This document shows positions 52,461-59,766 of a DNA stretch of 64,000 bases, piece by piece. The stretch is taken from the NCBI RefSeq assembly GCF_000688395.1, contig NZ_JIAG01000013.1, positions 39,505 to 103,504 on the forward strand, given 5' to 3'. Both the position numbers and the translations under genes were made by a program. The stretch is from Haematomicrobium sanguinis DSM 21259. Lineage in GTDB: Bacteria; Actinomycetota; Actinomycetes; Actinomycetales; Micrococcaceae. The notes under the pieces are model-generated. The model did not search any database. It was not told the DNA's origin and saw only the letters and a program-made list of their open reading frames with translations. Position 1 is the first letter of the stretch, and every line of letters begins with the position of its first letter.

Positions 52461-52664
52461 TTATTGGGATGAGTTTGGCAAGATCACAGCCTGCGCCACA
52501 ATCACGGATTCGCCATTGAACGTCGCGGCCGGCGAACCGTACAACTGATAGCCGTCCTCCAACGCCGCGCTGATTCTTTCGCAAAAGGAGCGGTCATCCG
52601 GGCCGGTAATCAGCCGGTAGCGCAACGGCTCCTTGGGCGACGCTTCGGTGTTTTCACTGCTCAT
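52461..52664 (-). CDS. DUF1737-domain protein
   Basis: 67-aa soluble protein. The DUF1737 pattern is clear: YRLITGPDDRSFCERISAAL followed by EDGYQLYGSPAATFNGESVI. GAGGAG lies 6 nt before the ATG. Function unknown. It lies in the same direction between purU and the carbonic-anhydrase-like gene. Confidence 0.75.
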   Translation of the reverse strand: MSSENTEASPKEPLRYRLITGPDDRSFCERISAALEDGYQLYGSPAATFNGESVIVAQAVILPNSSQ

Positions 52665-52703
52665 GACATCTCCTCGGTGGCGCGATGCTAATGGAACTCG
52701 GTG

Positions 52704-53567
52704 CTAGTTGAATATGACGGTCCGGTTGCCGTCCAAGAGCACTCGCTGTTCGCTGTGCCACTGCACGGCCTGCGTGAGCGTGCGCCCCTCGACGTCGCGG
52801 CCCAGCGCCACGAACTGCTCTGGACTGCGCGCATGGTTCACGCGAATGACTTCTTGCTCAATGATGGGGCCCTCGTCGAGGTCCGCCGTCACGTAATGGG
52901 CCGTCGCGCCAATGAGTTTTACGCCGCGAGCGTGCGCCTGGTGATACGGCTTGGCCCCTTTAAACGCAGGCAGAAAGGAGTGATGGATATTGATCGCGCG
53001 GCCCTCGAGTTCTCGACACAACTCGTCGCTCAAAATCTGCATGTAGCGAGCCAGGACCACCAATTCAATGTCATGATCGGCAATGAGGTCCAGAAGCTGC
53101 GCCTCCGCCTCTTGCTTCGTTTCCGGGGTGACCGGAATGTGCACAAAGGGGACCTCATAAAAGGCGGCCATGTCCGCGAGTGCCGTATGGTTGCTGACGA
53201 TCACCGGAACGTCGATATTGAGGTTGCCGGCGTGACGGGCGTAAAGCAGATCATTGAGCGCGTGGCCGTCTTTGGACACCATGATCAGGGTGCGCGTAGG
53301 AACCTTGGCGGCCCGAAACGCATAATCCATCGAGAATTCGGCAGCCACCCCGGCCAGCGCCTCGGTCAACTCCACTTCGGTCACCGGGGAGAGCGCCGCA
53401 AACTCGACGCGCATAAAGAACGTCCCGGTCGGCGAGCCAAACTGCTGCGAAGCAACAATGTTGCCGCCCACACCGGCCAAAACCCCGGACACGGCGTGAA
53501 CAATACCCGGTTGATCGGGACAGGAGAGCGTCAGGACAAAAACCGGCGTTTCAATCGTTTCGGACAC
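52704..53567 (-). CDS. purU: Formyltetrahydrofolate deformylase
   Basis: 287-aa hydrolase splitting 10-formyl-THF into THF and formate. The N-terminal ACT domain (residues 8-90) starts FVLTLSCPDQPGIVHAVSGV. The C-terminal formyltransferase-like domain has the catalytic HHSFLPAFKGAKPYHQA and GATAHYVTADLDEGPII. The GTG start is set by TAAGGT six bases upstream. The divergent neighbour was an oxalate/formate-type carrier, now interrupted, and glyA and folD follow, a sensible one-carbon grouping: formate made here could leave through that carrier. Confidence 0.92.
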   Translation of the reverse strand: MSETIETPVFVLTLSCPDQPGIVHAVSGVLAGVGGNIVASQQFGSPTGTFFMRVEFAALSPVTEVELTEALAGVAAEFSMDYAFRAAKVPTRTLIMVSKDGHALNDLLYARHAGNLNIDVPVIVSNHTALADMAAFYEVPFVHIPVTPETKQEAEAQLLDLIADHDIELVVLARYMQILSDELCRELEGRAINIHHSFLPAFKGAKPYHQAHARGVKLIGATAHYVTADLDEGPIIEQEVIRVNHARSPEQFVALGRDVEGRTLTQAVQWHSEQRVLLDGNRTVIFN

Positions 53568-53573
53568 AAACCC

Positions 53574-53579
53574 ACCTTA
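53574..53579 (-). promoter_or_regulatory. -10 box of leaderless purU
   Basis: TAAGGT on the minus strand, six bases before GTG 53567. Confidence 0.5.
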
Positions 53580-53633
53580 GCCACCGCCGGGTCCGCCCGG
53601 GTAACCCCACGACCAAGTGTTGCGCCGCGCGGC

Positions 53634-53657
53634 GGTCGGGGACACGCCGTCGTGCAT
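53634..53657. repeat. Dispersed CGCCGTCGT repeat between purU and the MFS gene
   Basis: GTCGGGGACACGCCGTCGT then GCATC; its first 19 bases match the copy at 4957. Confidence 0.6.
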
Positions 53658-53729
53658 CTTTGGAGACCAAACTCTATCCAACGGGCTTGGCATCGCTTAC
53701 GCTGTGGGAAAGATGTTTTTGCATATATC

Positions 53730-53778
53730 TTCGTGCACGAAATCATGGAGACCCCCACGAACCGGCGCTGCGCCGGTT
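53730..53778 (+). promoter_or_regulatory. Palindrome and hairpin ahead of the interrupted MFS gene
   Basis: TTCGTGCACGAA (53730-53741) is a perfect 12-bp palindrome just downstream of a TATATC -10 candidate. A hairpin AACCGGCG-ctg-CGCCGGTT (53760-53778) follows in the leader, 33 nt before the ATG. Possible operator plus leader structure. Confidence 0.45.
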
Positions 53779-53810
53779 GCTCGCATGTAGCAAGTGTCAA
53801 AGGAGACAGT

Positions 53811-55280
53811 ATGAGTTGGTTGGAGAGAAGCCGGACGATTGCCAAGCCCGGCTTCAACCGCTGGATGATTCCGCCCGCCGCGCTGGCCGTGCATCTGTGT
53901 ATTGGGCAGGTGTACGCGACCAGCGTCTACAAGACCGCCCTAGTGCAATACTTCGGTGTGTCGCAAACGTAAATCGGCATTATTTTTTCGATCGCGATTG
54001 TGATGCTCGGGCTGTCCGCCGCGGTGATGGGCACCTGGGTGGACACGAACGGGCCGCGGAAGGCCATGTTCACCGCGGCGTGTTTCTGGGGCGCGGGGTT
54101 CCTGGTCGGCGCGCTCGGCATTTTTACCGGGCAGCTCTGGCTCGTGTACCTGGGGTATGGCGTGATCGGCGGCATTGGCCTGGGCATCGGCTACATTTCC
54201 CCGGTCTCCACACTCATTAAATGGTTCCCCGACCGTCCAGGCCTCGCGACCGGTATGGCGATCATGGGATTTGGCGGCGGCGCGCTCATCGCGAGCCCCG
54301 TCTCCACCGCGCTGCTACGCGCCTATGACCCCAACTCCGGCGCGCAAGGCTGGGTCGCCTCCGGGGACGCCGTCGGGAAACTGTTCCTCACCCTGGGCAT
54401 CGTGTACTTCATTTACATGCTGATTGGCTCCATCATTGTGCGGGTGCCCGCGCCGGGCTGGAAACCTGACGGGTTTGACCCCGCCACCGTCAAAGCCAAA
54501 GCCCTGGTCACCACCGCTTCGGTCAGCGCCAACAACGCCATCAAGACGCCGCAATTCTGGCTGCTGTGGGTGGTGCTGTTCTGCAACGTGACCGCGGGCA
54601 TCGGCATTTTGGAGCAAGCGGCGCCGATGATCCAAGACTTCTTCCGCGATTCCTCCGGCGTCTCCATCGTGACCGCGGCGGCCGCCGGCGGCTTTGTGGG
54701 ACTGCTCTCGATCGGCAACATGCTCGGCCGCTTCGGCTGGTCCACCACCTCCGATCTCATCGGCCGCAAACCGATCTACATGATTTACCTCGGCGTCGGC
54801 GCGGTGCTCTACACGGTTCTGGCCTTCGCCGGCAGCTCCTCGACCGTGCTGTTTGTCCTGCTGGCGCTGGTGATTCTGAGCTTCTACGGCGGCGGGTTCT
54901 CGACCGTCCCGGCATACCTGCGCGACCTCTTCGGCACCTACCAAGTTGGTGCCATCCACGGCCGGCTCCTCACCGCGTGGAGCGCGGCAGGCATTGCCGG
55001 GCCGCTCATCGTCAACGCGTTCTTGGACGCGCAGGGCAAGCCCGGCGAGTTGACCGCGCCCGCATATCAGCCCGCACTCTTGACGATGGTCGGCCTGCTG
55101 ATCGTCGGGTTTGTCGCGAACCTCTTGATCCGCCCGGTTGCCGACCGGTTCCATGAACCGGCCGCGGCCGTGGTGAAGAACGACGGCGATGCCCTCACCA
55201 ATGGCGGGGGTACTGGGCCTGCGGTTGGCGAGGTCGTCGTCGAAGAAGACGTAGTCATTGACAAGAACGAAAGGGGCTAG
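53811..55280 (+). pseudogene. Oxalate/formate-type MFS transporter with in-frame stop
   Basis: A 489-codon OFA-family carrier frame with a premature TAA at 53970-53972 (codon 54). Codons 1-53 read SWLERSRTIAKPGFNRWMIP to ALVQYFGVSQT. After the stop the same frame continues IGIIFSIAIVMLGLSAAVMG and the rest of a normal 12-helix protein (WFPDRPGLATGMAIMGFGGG). Family members usually have Gln or Glu at the stop, so CAA to TAA is the simplest event. AAAGGAG lies 5 nt before ATG 53811. A restart at GTG 54000 would lose the first helix. A sequencing error cannot be excluded. The C-terminus carries VVKNDGDALTNGG from a repeat copy. Confidence 0.8.
55173..55193. repeat. Dispersed CGCCGTCGT repeat in the MFS C-terminus
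   Basis: GTGAAGAACGACGGCGATGC, encoding VKNDGDA in frame in the cytoplasmic tail. Confidence 0.6.
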
Positions 55281-55283
55281 GCC

Positions 55284-55391
55284 GTGAACGCACGAGTCAA
55301 GCTTGTAGCCGTCTGGGTGCTGGTCGGAGTGCCGCTCATCTACGGCATTGTGCAGACGCTCTCCCGGGTGCCCGCGCTGTTCACCGGGTAG
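55284..55391 (+). CDS. MFS transporter small subunit (35 aa)
   Basis: GTG 55284, three bases after the MFS stop, with GAAAGGGG upstream. It encodes VNARVKLVAVWVLVGVPLIY then GIVQTLSRVPALFTG: one membrane helix with a basic start. Tiny single-helix partners of this kind follow many OFA-type MFS genes and are annotated as small subunits. It is intact although its partner is interrupted. Confidence 0.7.
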   Translation: MNARVKLVAVWVLVGVPLIYGIVQTLSRVPALFTG

Positions 55392-55396
55392 TTGCC

Positions 55397-55480
55397 GGGG
55401 CAGTTTGCGCGGCGGTGCTGCCACATAATCGATTATGTGGCACTTTAGGGCCCGAAACTGCCACATAAACTTCGCGTCCG
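55397..55480. repeat. 84-bp direct repeat, copy 1, with perfect palindrome
   Basis: Almost identical to 55710-55793. It contains a perfect 24-bp palindrome (55419-55442, centre ATCGAT, arms TGCCACATAATC) plus a third TGCCACATAA half-site at 55460-55469 that can pair with the palindrome's right half. Confidence 0.8.
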
Positions 55481-55551
55481 GGTGACCCCGCTGGTCACCG
55501 GACCCGCGACCGCCTAGGTGACCGCGGTCCAGGGTGAGGTGCGGGTGTGAG

Positions 55552-55575
55552 GCGAGCAACGCCGTCGTGCCTCTG
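55552..55575. repeat. Dispersed CGCCGTCGT repeat between the 84-bp copies
   Basis: GCGAGCAACGCCGTCGTGCC then TCTG. Confidence 0.5.
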
Positions 55576-55597
55576 TGCCGTGCGCCTGGGTCCCGCG

Positions 55598-55629
55598 AGA
55601 AAGTAGGTCCGTATACCGCCCTACTTTCT
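55598..55629. repeat. Inverted repeat IR9
   Basis: AGAAAGTAGG (55598-55607) and CCTACTTTCT (55620-55629) around tccgtataccgc. The loop resembles part of the IR2 loop (cccgtatacgg). Confidence 0.6.
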
Positions 55630-55709
55630 GGGGCGAGGGCCGGGGATTGGGCTGGGGTGCGGACCCCCGGATCCGGGACTGTTTACCGGTTAGGCGCATG
55701 TCTGTTTGC

Positions 55710-55793
55710 GGGGCAGTTTGTGCGGCGGTGCTGCCACATAATCGATTATGTGGCACTTTAGGGCCCGAAACTGCCACATAAACTTCGCGTCCC
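55710..55793. repeat. 84-bp direct repeat, copy 2
   Basis: Second copy of 55397-55480 with one or two base changes; its palindrome is at 55732-55755. It ends about 60 bp before the glyA promoter. Confidence 0.8.
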
Positions 55794-55865
55794 GGGCGAG
55801 TGCCGAGTGAGGGAGAGCGCTGACGTGCTCGTACTTCGTGTCGGCGCCATGCGCTAAGCTGGTGC

Positions 55866-55950
55866 TGTTGGCCGTAACTGGCGTTCGGGTGGATGACCAC
55901 CGGGGAGCGGCCGCAGCGCTTACCATGGATCGCGCGCCTGGGACCGTGGG
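55866..55950 (+). promoter_or_regulatory. Probable ZTP (pfl) riboswitch upstream of glyA
   Basis: The conserved pfl blocks occur in order: CCGTAACTGGCG (55872-55883), GGGTGGATGACCACCGGGGA then GCGGCC (55887-55912), and CGCGCGCCTGGGACC (about 55931-55945). A -10 box TAAGCT at 55855-55860 would start the RNA right at the aptamer. ZTP riboswitches commonly control glyA, folD and purine genes; ZTP accumulates when 10-formyl-THF is short, which blocks the PurH step. The expression platform between 55950 and the RBS was not resolved. By-eye match; no covariance search. Confidence 0.8.
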
Positions 55951-56025
55951 TCGACTCAACGATCGAGCCGGGAAACCGGCATTCGCGATAGTCTGGCCAC
56001 AATCTCGTCCCAATCTAGGAGTGCC

Positions 56026-57324
56026 ATGTCCACCGAAACGTCTGCCCAAATCACCGATGCCCCCCTGTCCGAGGTTGACCCGGAAATCGCCCGGGTCCTG
56101 GACCAGGAATTGGGCCGCCAGCGCGACACGCTGGAAATGATCGCTTCCGAGAACTTCGCGCCGCGCGCCGTCATGGAATCGCAGGGTTCCGTGCTCACCA
56201 ACAAGTACGCGGAGGGCTACCCTGGACGCCGCTATTACGGCGGCTGCGAGTTCGTCGATATTGCCGAGAACCTCGCGATCGAGCGGGCGAAGTCGCTTTT
56301 CGGCGCGGATTTCGCGAATGTACAGCCGCACTCCGGCGCGCAAGCCAATGCCGCCGCGCTCGCCGCGATGATCAAGCCCGGCGACAAGATTCTGGGCCTT
56401 TCGCTTGCGCACGGCGGGCACCTGACCCACGGCATGAAGCTCAATTTCTCCGGCAAACTGTATGAAGTTGCGGCCTACCAGGTGTCTGAAGATGACTTCC
56501 GCGTCGACATGGACGCGCTGCGCGAGCAGGCTCTCGCCGAACGCCCGCAGGTCATTATTGCGGGTTGGTCCGCGTACCCGCGCCAGCTCGATTTCGCCCC
56601 GTTCCGCGAGATCGCCGATGAGGTCGGGGCGCTGCTGTGGACGGACATGGCGCACTTTGCCGGGCTGGTCGCCGCGGGCCTGCACCCGAACCCGGTCCCG
56701 CTTTCCGACATCACCACCTCGACCGTGCACAAGACTCTCGCCGGCCCTCGCTCCGGTGTGATCCTGTCCCGCGACGGCGAAACCTGGGGCAAGAAGATCA
56801 ATTCCGCGGTGTTCCCAGGCCAGCAGGGCGGCCCGCTCATGCACGTGATTGCGGGCAAAGCGACGGCGTTCAAGATTGCCGCCGGCGAGGAGTTCCGCGA
56901 GCGTCAGGAGCGGGTGCTCGAGGGTGCCCGGATTGTGGCTGAGCGGCTGAGCGCCCCGGATGTGGCCGAGGCCGGAGTGTCGGTGCTGACCGGCGGCACC
57001 GACGTGCACCTGGTGCTGGTGGATCTGCGCAACTCCGCGCTGGACGGGCAGCAAGCCGAGGATCTGCTGCACTCGGTTGGCATCACGGTCAACCGCAACG
57101 CCGTCCCGTTTGACCCGCGCCCGCCGATGGTCACCTCGGGCCTGCGCATCGGCACCCCGGCGCTCGCCACCCGCGGTTTCGGCGCCGCCGAATTCACCGA
57201 GGTCGCCGACATCATCGCGACCGCGCTCAAGCCGTCCCCGGACGTGGACGCCTTGTCCGCGCGCGTCAAGAAACTGACCGAGGACTTCCCGCTGTACCCC
57301 TCCTTGGGTCCAGCGCAGCAATAG
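56026..57324 (+). CDS. glyA: Serine hydroxymethyltransferase
   Basis: 432-aa PLP enzyme making glycine and methylene-THF from serine and THF. Motifs: [20 protein letters not shown] at the N-terminus, [31 protein letters not shown], and the PLP lysine in [16 protein letters not shown] near residue 235. AGGAG lies 4 nt before ATG 56026. Probably controlled by the ZTP riboswitch upstream and possibly transcribed with folD. Confidence 0.95.
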   Translation: MSTETSAQITDAPLSEVDPEIARVLDQELGRQRDTLEMIASENFAPRAVMESQGSVLTNKYAEGYPGRRYYGGCEFVDIAENLAIERAKSLFGADFANVQPHSGAQANAAALAAMIKPGDKILGLSLAHGGHLTHGMKLNFSGKLYEVAAYQVSEDDFRVDMDALREQALAERPQVIIAGWSAYPRQLDFAPFREIADEVGALLWTDMAHFAGLVAAGLHPNPVPLSDITTSTVHKTLAGPRSGVILSRDGETWGKKINSAVFPGQQGGPLMHVIAGKATAFKIAAGEEFRERQERVLEGARIVAERLSAPDVAEAGVSVLTGGTDVHLVLVDLRNSALDGQQAEDLLHSVGITVNRNAVPFDPRPPMVTSGLRIGTPALATRGFGAAEFTEVADIIATALKPSPDVDALSARVKKLTEDFPLYPSLGPAQQ

Positions 57325-57338
57325 TCGCAGCAATAGTC

Positions 57339-57360
57339 AAAGTACGACGGCGTGTCCCCG
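57339..57360. repeat. Dispersed CGCCGTCGT repeat after glyA
   Basis: AAAGTACGACGGCGTGTCCC then CG, opposite orientation, 15 bases after the glyA stop. Confidence 0.6.
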
Positions 57361-57397
57361 GCCCGGGTGCCTGGGCGCGCCAAGGACAGGGGTCACC

Positions 57398-58285
57398 ATG
57401 GTAGCTACCGTTTTAGACGGCCGGGCAGCGGCCGCCGAAATCAAGGCCGAACTCGCCGAGCGGATCGACGCCTTGCGCTCTCGCGGGGTGACGCCGGGAA
57501 TCGCCACCGTTCTGGTGGGCGAGGATCCGGCATCTCAGGTGTATGTCGGGATGAAGCACCGGCAATCCGAGGCGCTCGGCATGAACTCGATCCAGCGCCA
57601 GTTGCCCGGCGATGCCACTCAAGCCGAGGTGGAGGCTGTCATTGACGAGCTCAATGCCGACCCCGCCTGCCACGGGTATCTGGTGCAGCTTCCGTTGCCC
57701 AAGCACCTGGACACCGACGCGATTTTGGAGCGCATCGATCCGGCCAAGGACGCCGACGGGTTGCACCCGATGAACTTGGGAAAGCTGGTGCTTTCGGTGT
57801 CGGGGAAGATCGATTCGCCGTTGCCGTGCACGCCGCGTGGGGCGATCGAGCTGCTGTTGCGCAACGACTATGACCTGCACGGCAAACACGTGGTTGTGGT
57901 GGGGCGCGGGATCACGGTGGGCCGCTCGATCGGGCTGATCTTAACGCGCAAGAACATCAACGCGACGGTGACGCTGACGCACACCGGGACGTTGGATCTA
58001 CCGTCCTACCTGCGTCAGGCCGACGTGATCGTCGCCGCGGCAGGTGTCCCCGGAATGATCACGGCCGCGGATGTGAAGCCCGGTGCGGCAGTGCTGGACG
58101 TGGGTGTCTCGCGCGAGGAGGACTCCGAGAGCGGCAAGTCGGTGATTGTCGGCGACGTTGCTCCCGACGTTGCCGAGGTAGCGGGGTACCTCTCGCCTAA
58201 TCCCGGCGGCGTGGGGCCGATGACAGTGGCGTTGCTGCTGACGAACGTGGTGGAGGCCGCCGAGCGCGCCGCTGTCGGGAAGTGA
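57398..58285 (+). CDS. folD: Methylene-THF dehydrogenase/cyclohydrolase
   Basis: 295-aa bifunctional enzyme interconverting methylene-, methenyl- and 10-formyl-THF with NADP+. Motifs: [20 protein letters not shown] (catalytic Lys in the YxxxK pattern), [14 protein letters not shown], and [20 protein letters not shown] for NADP binding, ending [23 protein letters not shown] 57398 has AGGGG nearby. It follows glyA by 73 nt and completes the local one-carbon set with PurU, GlyA, PurN and PurH. Confidence 0.94.
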   Translation: MVATVLDGRAAAAEIKAELAERIDALRSRGVTPGIATVLVGEDPASQVYVGMKHRQSEALGMNSIQRQLPGDATQAEVEAVIDELNADPACHGYLVQLPLPKHLDTDAILERIDPAKDADGLHPMNLGKLVLSVSGKIDSPLPCTPRGAIELLLRNDYDLHGKHVVVVGRGITVGRSIGLILTRKNINATVTLTHTGTLDLPSYLRQADVIVAAAGVPGMITAADVKPGAAVLDVGVSREEDSESGKSVIVGDVAPDVAEVAGYLSPNPGGVGPMTVALLLTNVVEAAERAAVGK

Positions 58286-58337
58286 CACCTGCGCCGAGGT
58301 AGCCCAGGCTTCACCGGTTTGGCGCTCACCTGTTCTG

Positions 58338-58403
58338 CGCTCATCCCCTAGTTTCCTTTTCATCCCGTAATTGCGGGATGAAAAGGAAACTAGGGGATGA
58401 GCG
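58338..58403. repeat. Long perfect inverted repeat IR4 after folD
   Basis: Perfect 30-nt arms (58338-58367 and 58374-58403) around taattg. The outer 27 nt and 14-nt centre follow the same plan as IR3, with shared TTTTCAT and central AATTG blocks. Likely terminator or RNA-processing stem for folD. Confidence 0.8.
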
Positions 58404-58594
58404 GCGGAAGCGTTTCCTGTCACCCTGAAAATAGACGCTTTAACCGCGTGGATGCTGCACTCCGACCCCGCGGACAACAACCCGAGCGACGGCTCGCCCG
58501 GTCAGCTCTGGGTCGAAAGAATACGAGGGAGCTGGTTGGCCCCTGGGTAGACAACTTTACATTCCCATTCCGCGGGACTATTTTTGCGCGGCGT

Positions 58595-58618
58595 CAAGGT
58601 ACGACGGCGTTGCCCCCG
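58595..58618. repeat. Dispersed CGCCGTCGT repeat downstream of IR4
   Basis: CAAGGTACGACGGCGTTGCC then CCCG, opposite orientation. Confidence 0.5.
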
Positions 58619-58638
58619 ATCCGAGGCTTGGGGACCTC

Positions 58639-58800
58639 ATGCGCATGGTCACCAGGTCGCGCAACGCGGACGGAGCCTGGACGCGAGGGAAGCGGCTTCC
58701 AGGCGAAATCTGGTTCGATGTCGATGTACCGGAAGGTGAGCCTTCCACGTGGCTCACACTGGTTGGAATGCGGGTCACCGCATGGTGGGAAAACTTGTAG
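58639..58800 (+). CDS. Possible 53-aa ORF or gene fragment
   Basis: Open frame MRMVTRSRNADGAWTRGKRL followed by PGEIWFDVDVPEGEPSTWLT and a Trp-rich end. Composition looks protein-like (IWFDVDVPEGEP), but no ribosome site is visible and it overlaps the LysR 3' end. It may be the tail of a decayed gene whose upstream part was replaced by the repeats. The rest of 58404-58638 shows nothing else. Confidence 0.25.
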   Translation: MRMVTRSRNADGAWTRGKRLPGEIWFDVDVPEGEPSTWLTLVGMRVTAWWENL

Positions 58801-59695
58801 CGGCGACGTCGATGAGCGCTCGTGCAGCTGGAGTCAGGTCTCCTTTCCATACTGCGGTCAACGGGCGTCCGAGCGCTATCTCGGTCGGTACCTGAAGCAA
58901 GGTTCCGTTATCTAGTTGCGCCTGGACGGCGTGCTGGCTCAGCACCGCTGGCGAGGAGCCGGTTTGGACCGCAATGCGGACGGCGGCATTACTGGAGACG
59001 ACGTGCGCCGGCTCTGCGATGGGAACTCCCGGAAGGTGTCGGGCAAGGATCTCGGTGAAGGACTCGCGCGTGCCGGAGCCGGCCTCGCGGGTGACCAGCG
59101 GAGTCGCGGCGAGCTCTTCTAGCGAGACCTTGCTCGTACGCTCTGCCCAGGGGTGTCCCGGTGCAACGACAACTAGGAGGTAGTCTCCACCCAGATGCTT
59201 TTTGTTCACGCGAGTCGGGATGAGAGTGGTCTCGATAAACCCCAGTGCGGCTTTCCCCACTTCCACGTTTTGTAAGACGTGAGTCGAGTTGCCGACGTCC
59301 ACTGTGACCTTTACTCCGGGGGAGTCCTTCGCGAAAGCAGTGAGCCACCGCGGGAGCAGGAATTCGGAGATTGTCATGCTCGCGACCACCTCTAACTGTG
59401 CAGAAGTTGTCGATGTCAGCTGGTTGCACCAGTTAGAAAAGTAGGCGGCTTCATTCAGCAATACGCGAGCGCGCTCGGCAAACTGGCGACCTGCTTCGGT
59501 AGGAACCGTTCCCGTAGTTGATCGATTTACCAGTGTGACGCCAAGTTCGCGCTCCAATTGCTTGAGGGCGCGGCTGGCGTTGGGTTGGTGTACACCGAGT
59601 TTTCGCGCCGCTGCGCTCAGGCTTCCGCCCTCCACGATCGCAACAAAAAGCGCGAGCGCGTCCAAGTTGGGAAGTACATTCCGGACGGTGGGCAT
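58775..59695 (-). CDS. LysR-family transcriptional regulator
   Basis: 306-aa regulator from ATG 59695; an in-frame ATG at 59716 would add seven residues. The N-terminal winged helix-turn-helix reads LSAAARKLGVHQPNASRALK. The ligand-binding domain spans residues 90-300, with LEVVASMTISEFLLPRWLTA and VTREAGSGTRESFTEIL, the latter resembling CysB/YeiE-type sulfur-linked regulators. Divergent from a YeiH-family transporter; the shared spacer holds a perfect LysR-type box (59690-59712). Probably activates the transporter and controls itself. Confidence 0.83.
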   Translation of the reverse strand: MPTVRNVLPNLDALALFVAIVEGGSLSAAARKLGVHQPNASRALKQLERELGVTLVNRSTTGTVPTEAGRQFAERARVLLNEAAYFSNWCNQLTSTTSAQLEVVASMTISEFLLPRWLTAFAKDSPGVKVTVDVGNSTHVLQNVEVGKAALGFIETTLIPTRVNKKHLGGDYLLVVVAPGHPWAERTSKVSLEELAATPLVTREAGSGTRESFTEILARHLPGVPIAEPAHVVSSNAAVRIAVQTGSSPAVLSQHAVQAQLDNGTLLQVPTEIALGRPLTAVWKGDLTPAARALIDVAATSFPTMR

Positions 59696-59712
59696 ATCAC
59701 CATGATATGCCC
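59690..59712. promoter_or_regulatory. LysR-type operator between lysR and yeiH
   Basis: GGGCATATC-accat-GATATGCCC is a 9-bp perfect inverted repeat and contains the T-N11-A pattern of LysR boxes. It overlaps the favoured LysR start codon, so binding would also affect LysR expression. Confidence 0.65.
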
Positions 59713-59766
59713 GCATGCTATTTGGGTGTCTACCGCTCGGGGAGGGCGTCTGAGAAAGTCGGAGTG

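Noticed and set aside
53970..53972. Programmed readthrough or recoding at the MFS TAA
   Set aside because: TAA is the least leaky stop, and no recoding structure is obvious next to it; mutation or error is simpler.
55419..55755. 84-bp copies as phage or plasmid attachment sites
   Set aside because: No integrase, phage or plasmid gene lies between them, and the insert is only about 230 bp.
58397..58915. 172-codon plus-strand frame after folD
   Set aside because: It starts inside IR4, runs through a repeat copy and into the antisense of LysR, with no recognisable domain.
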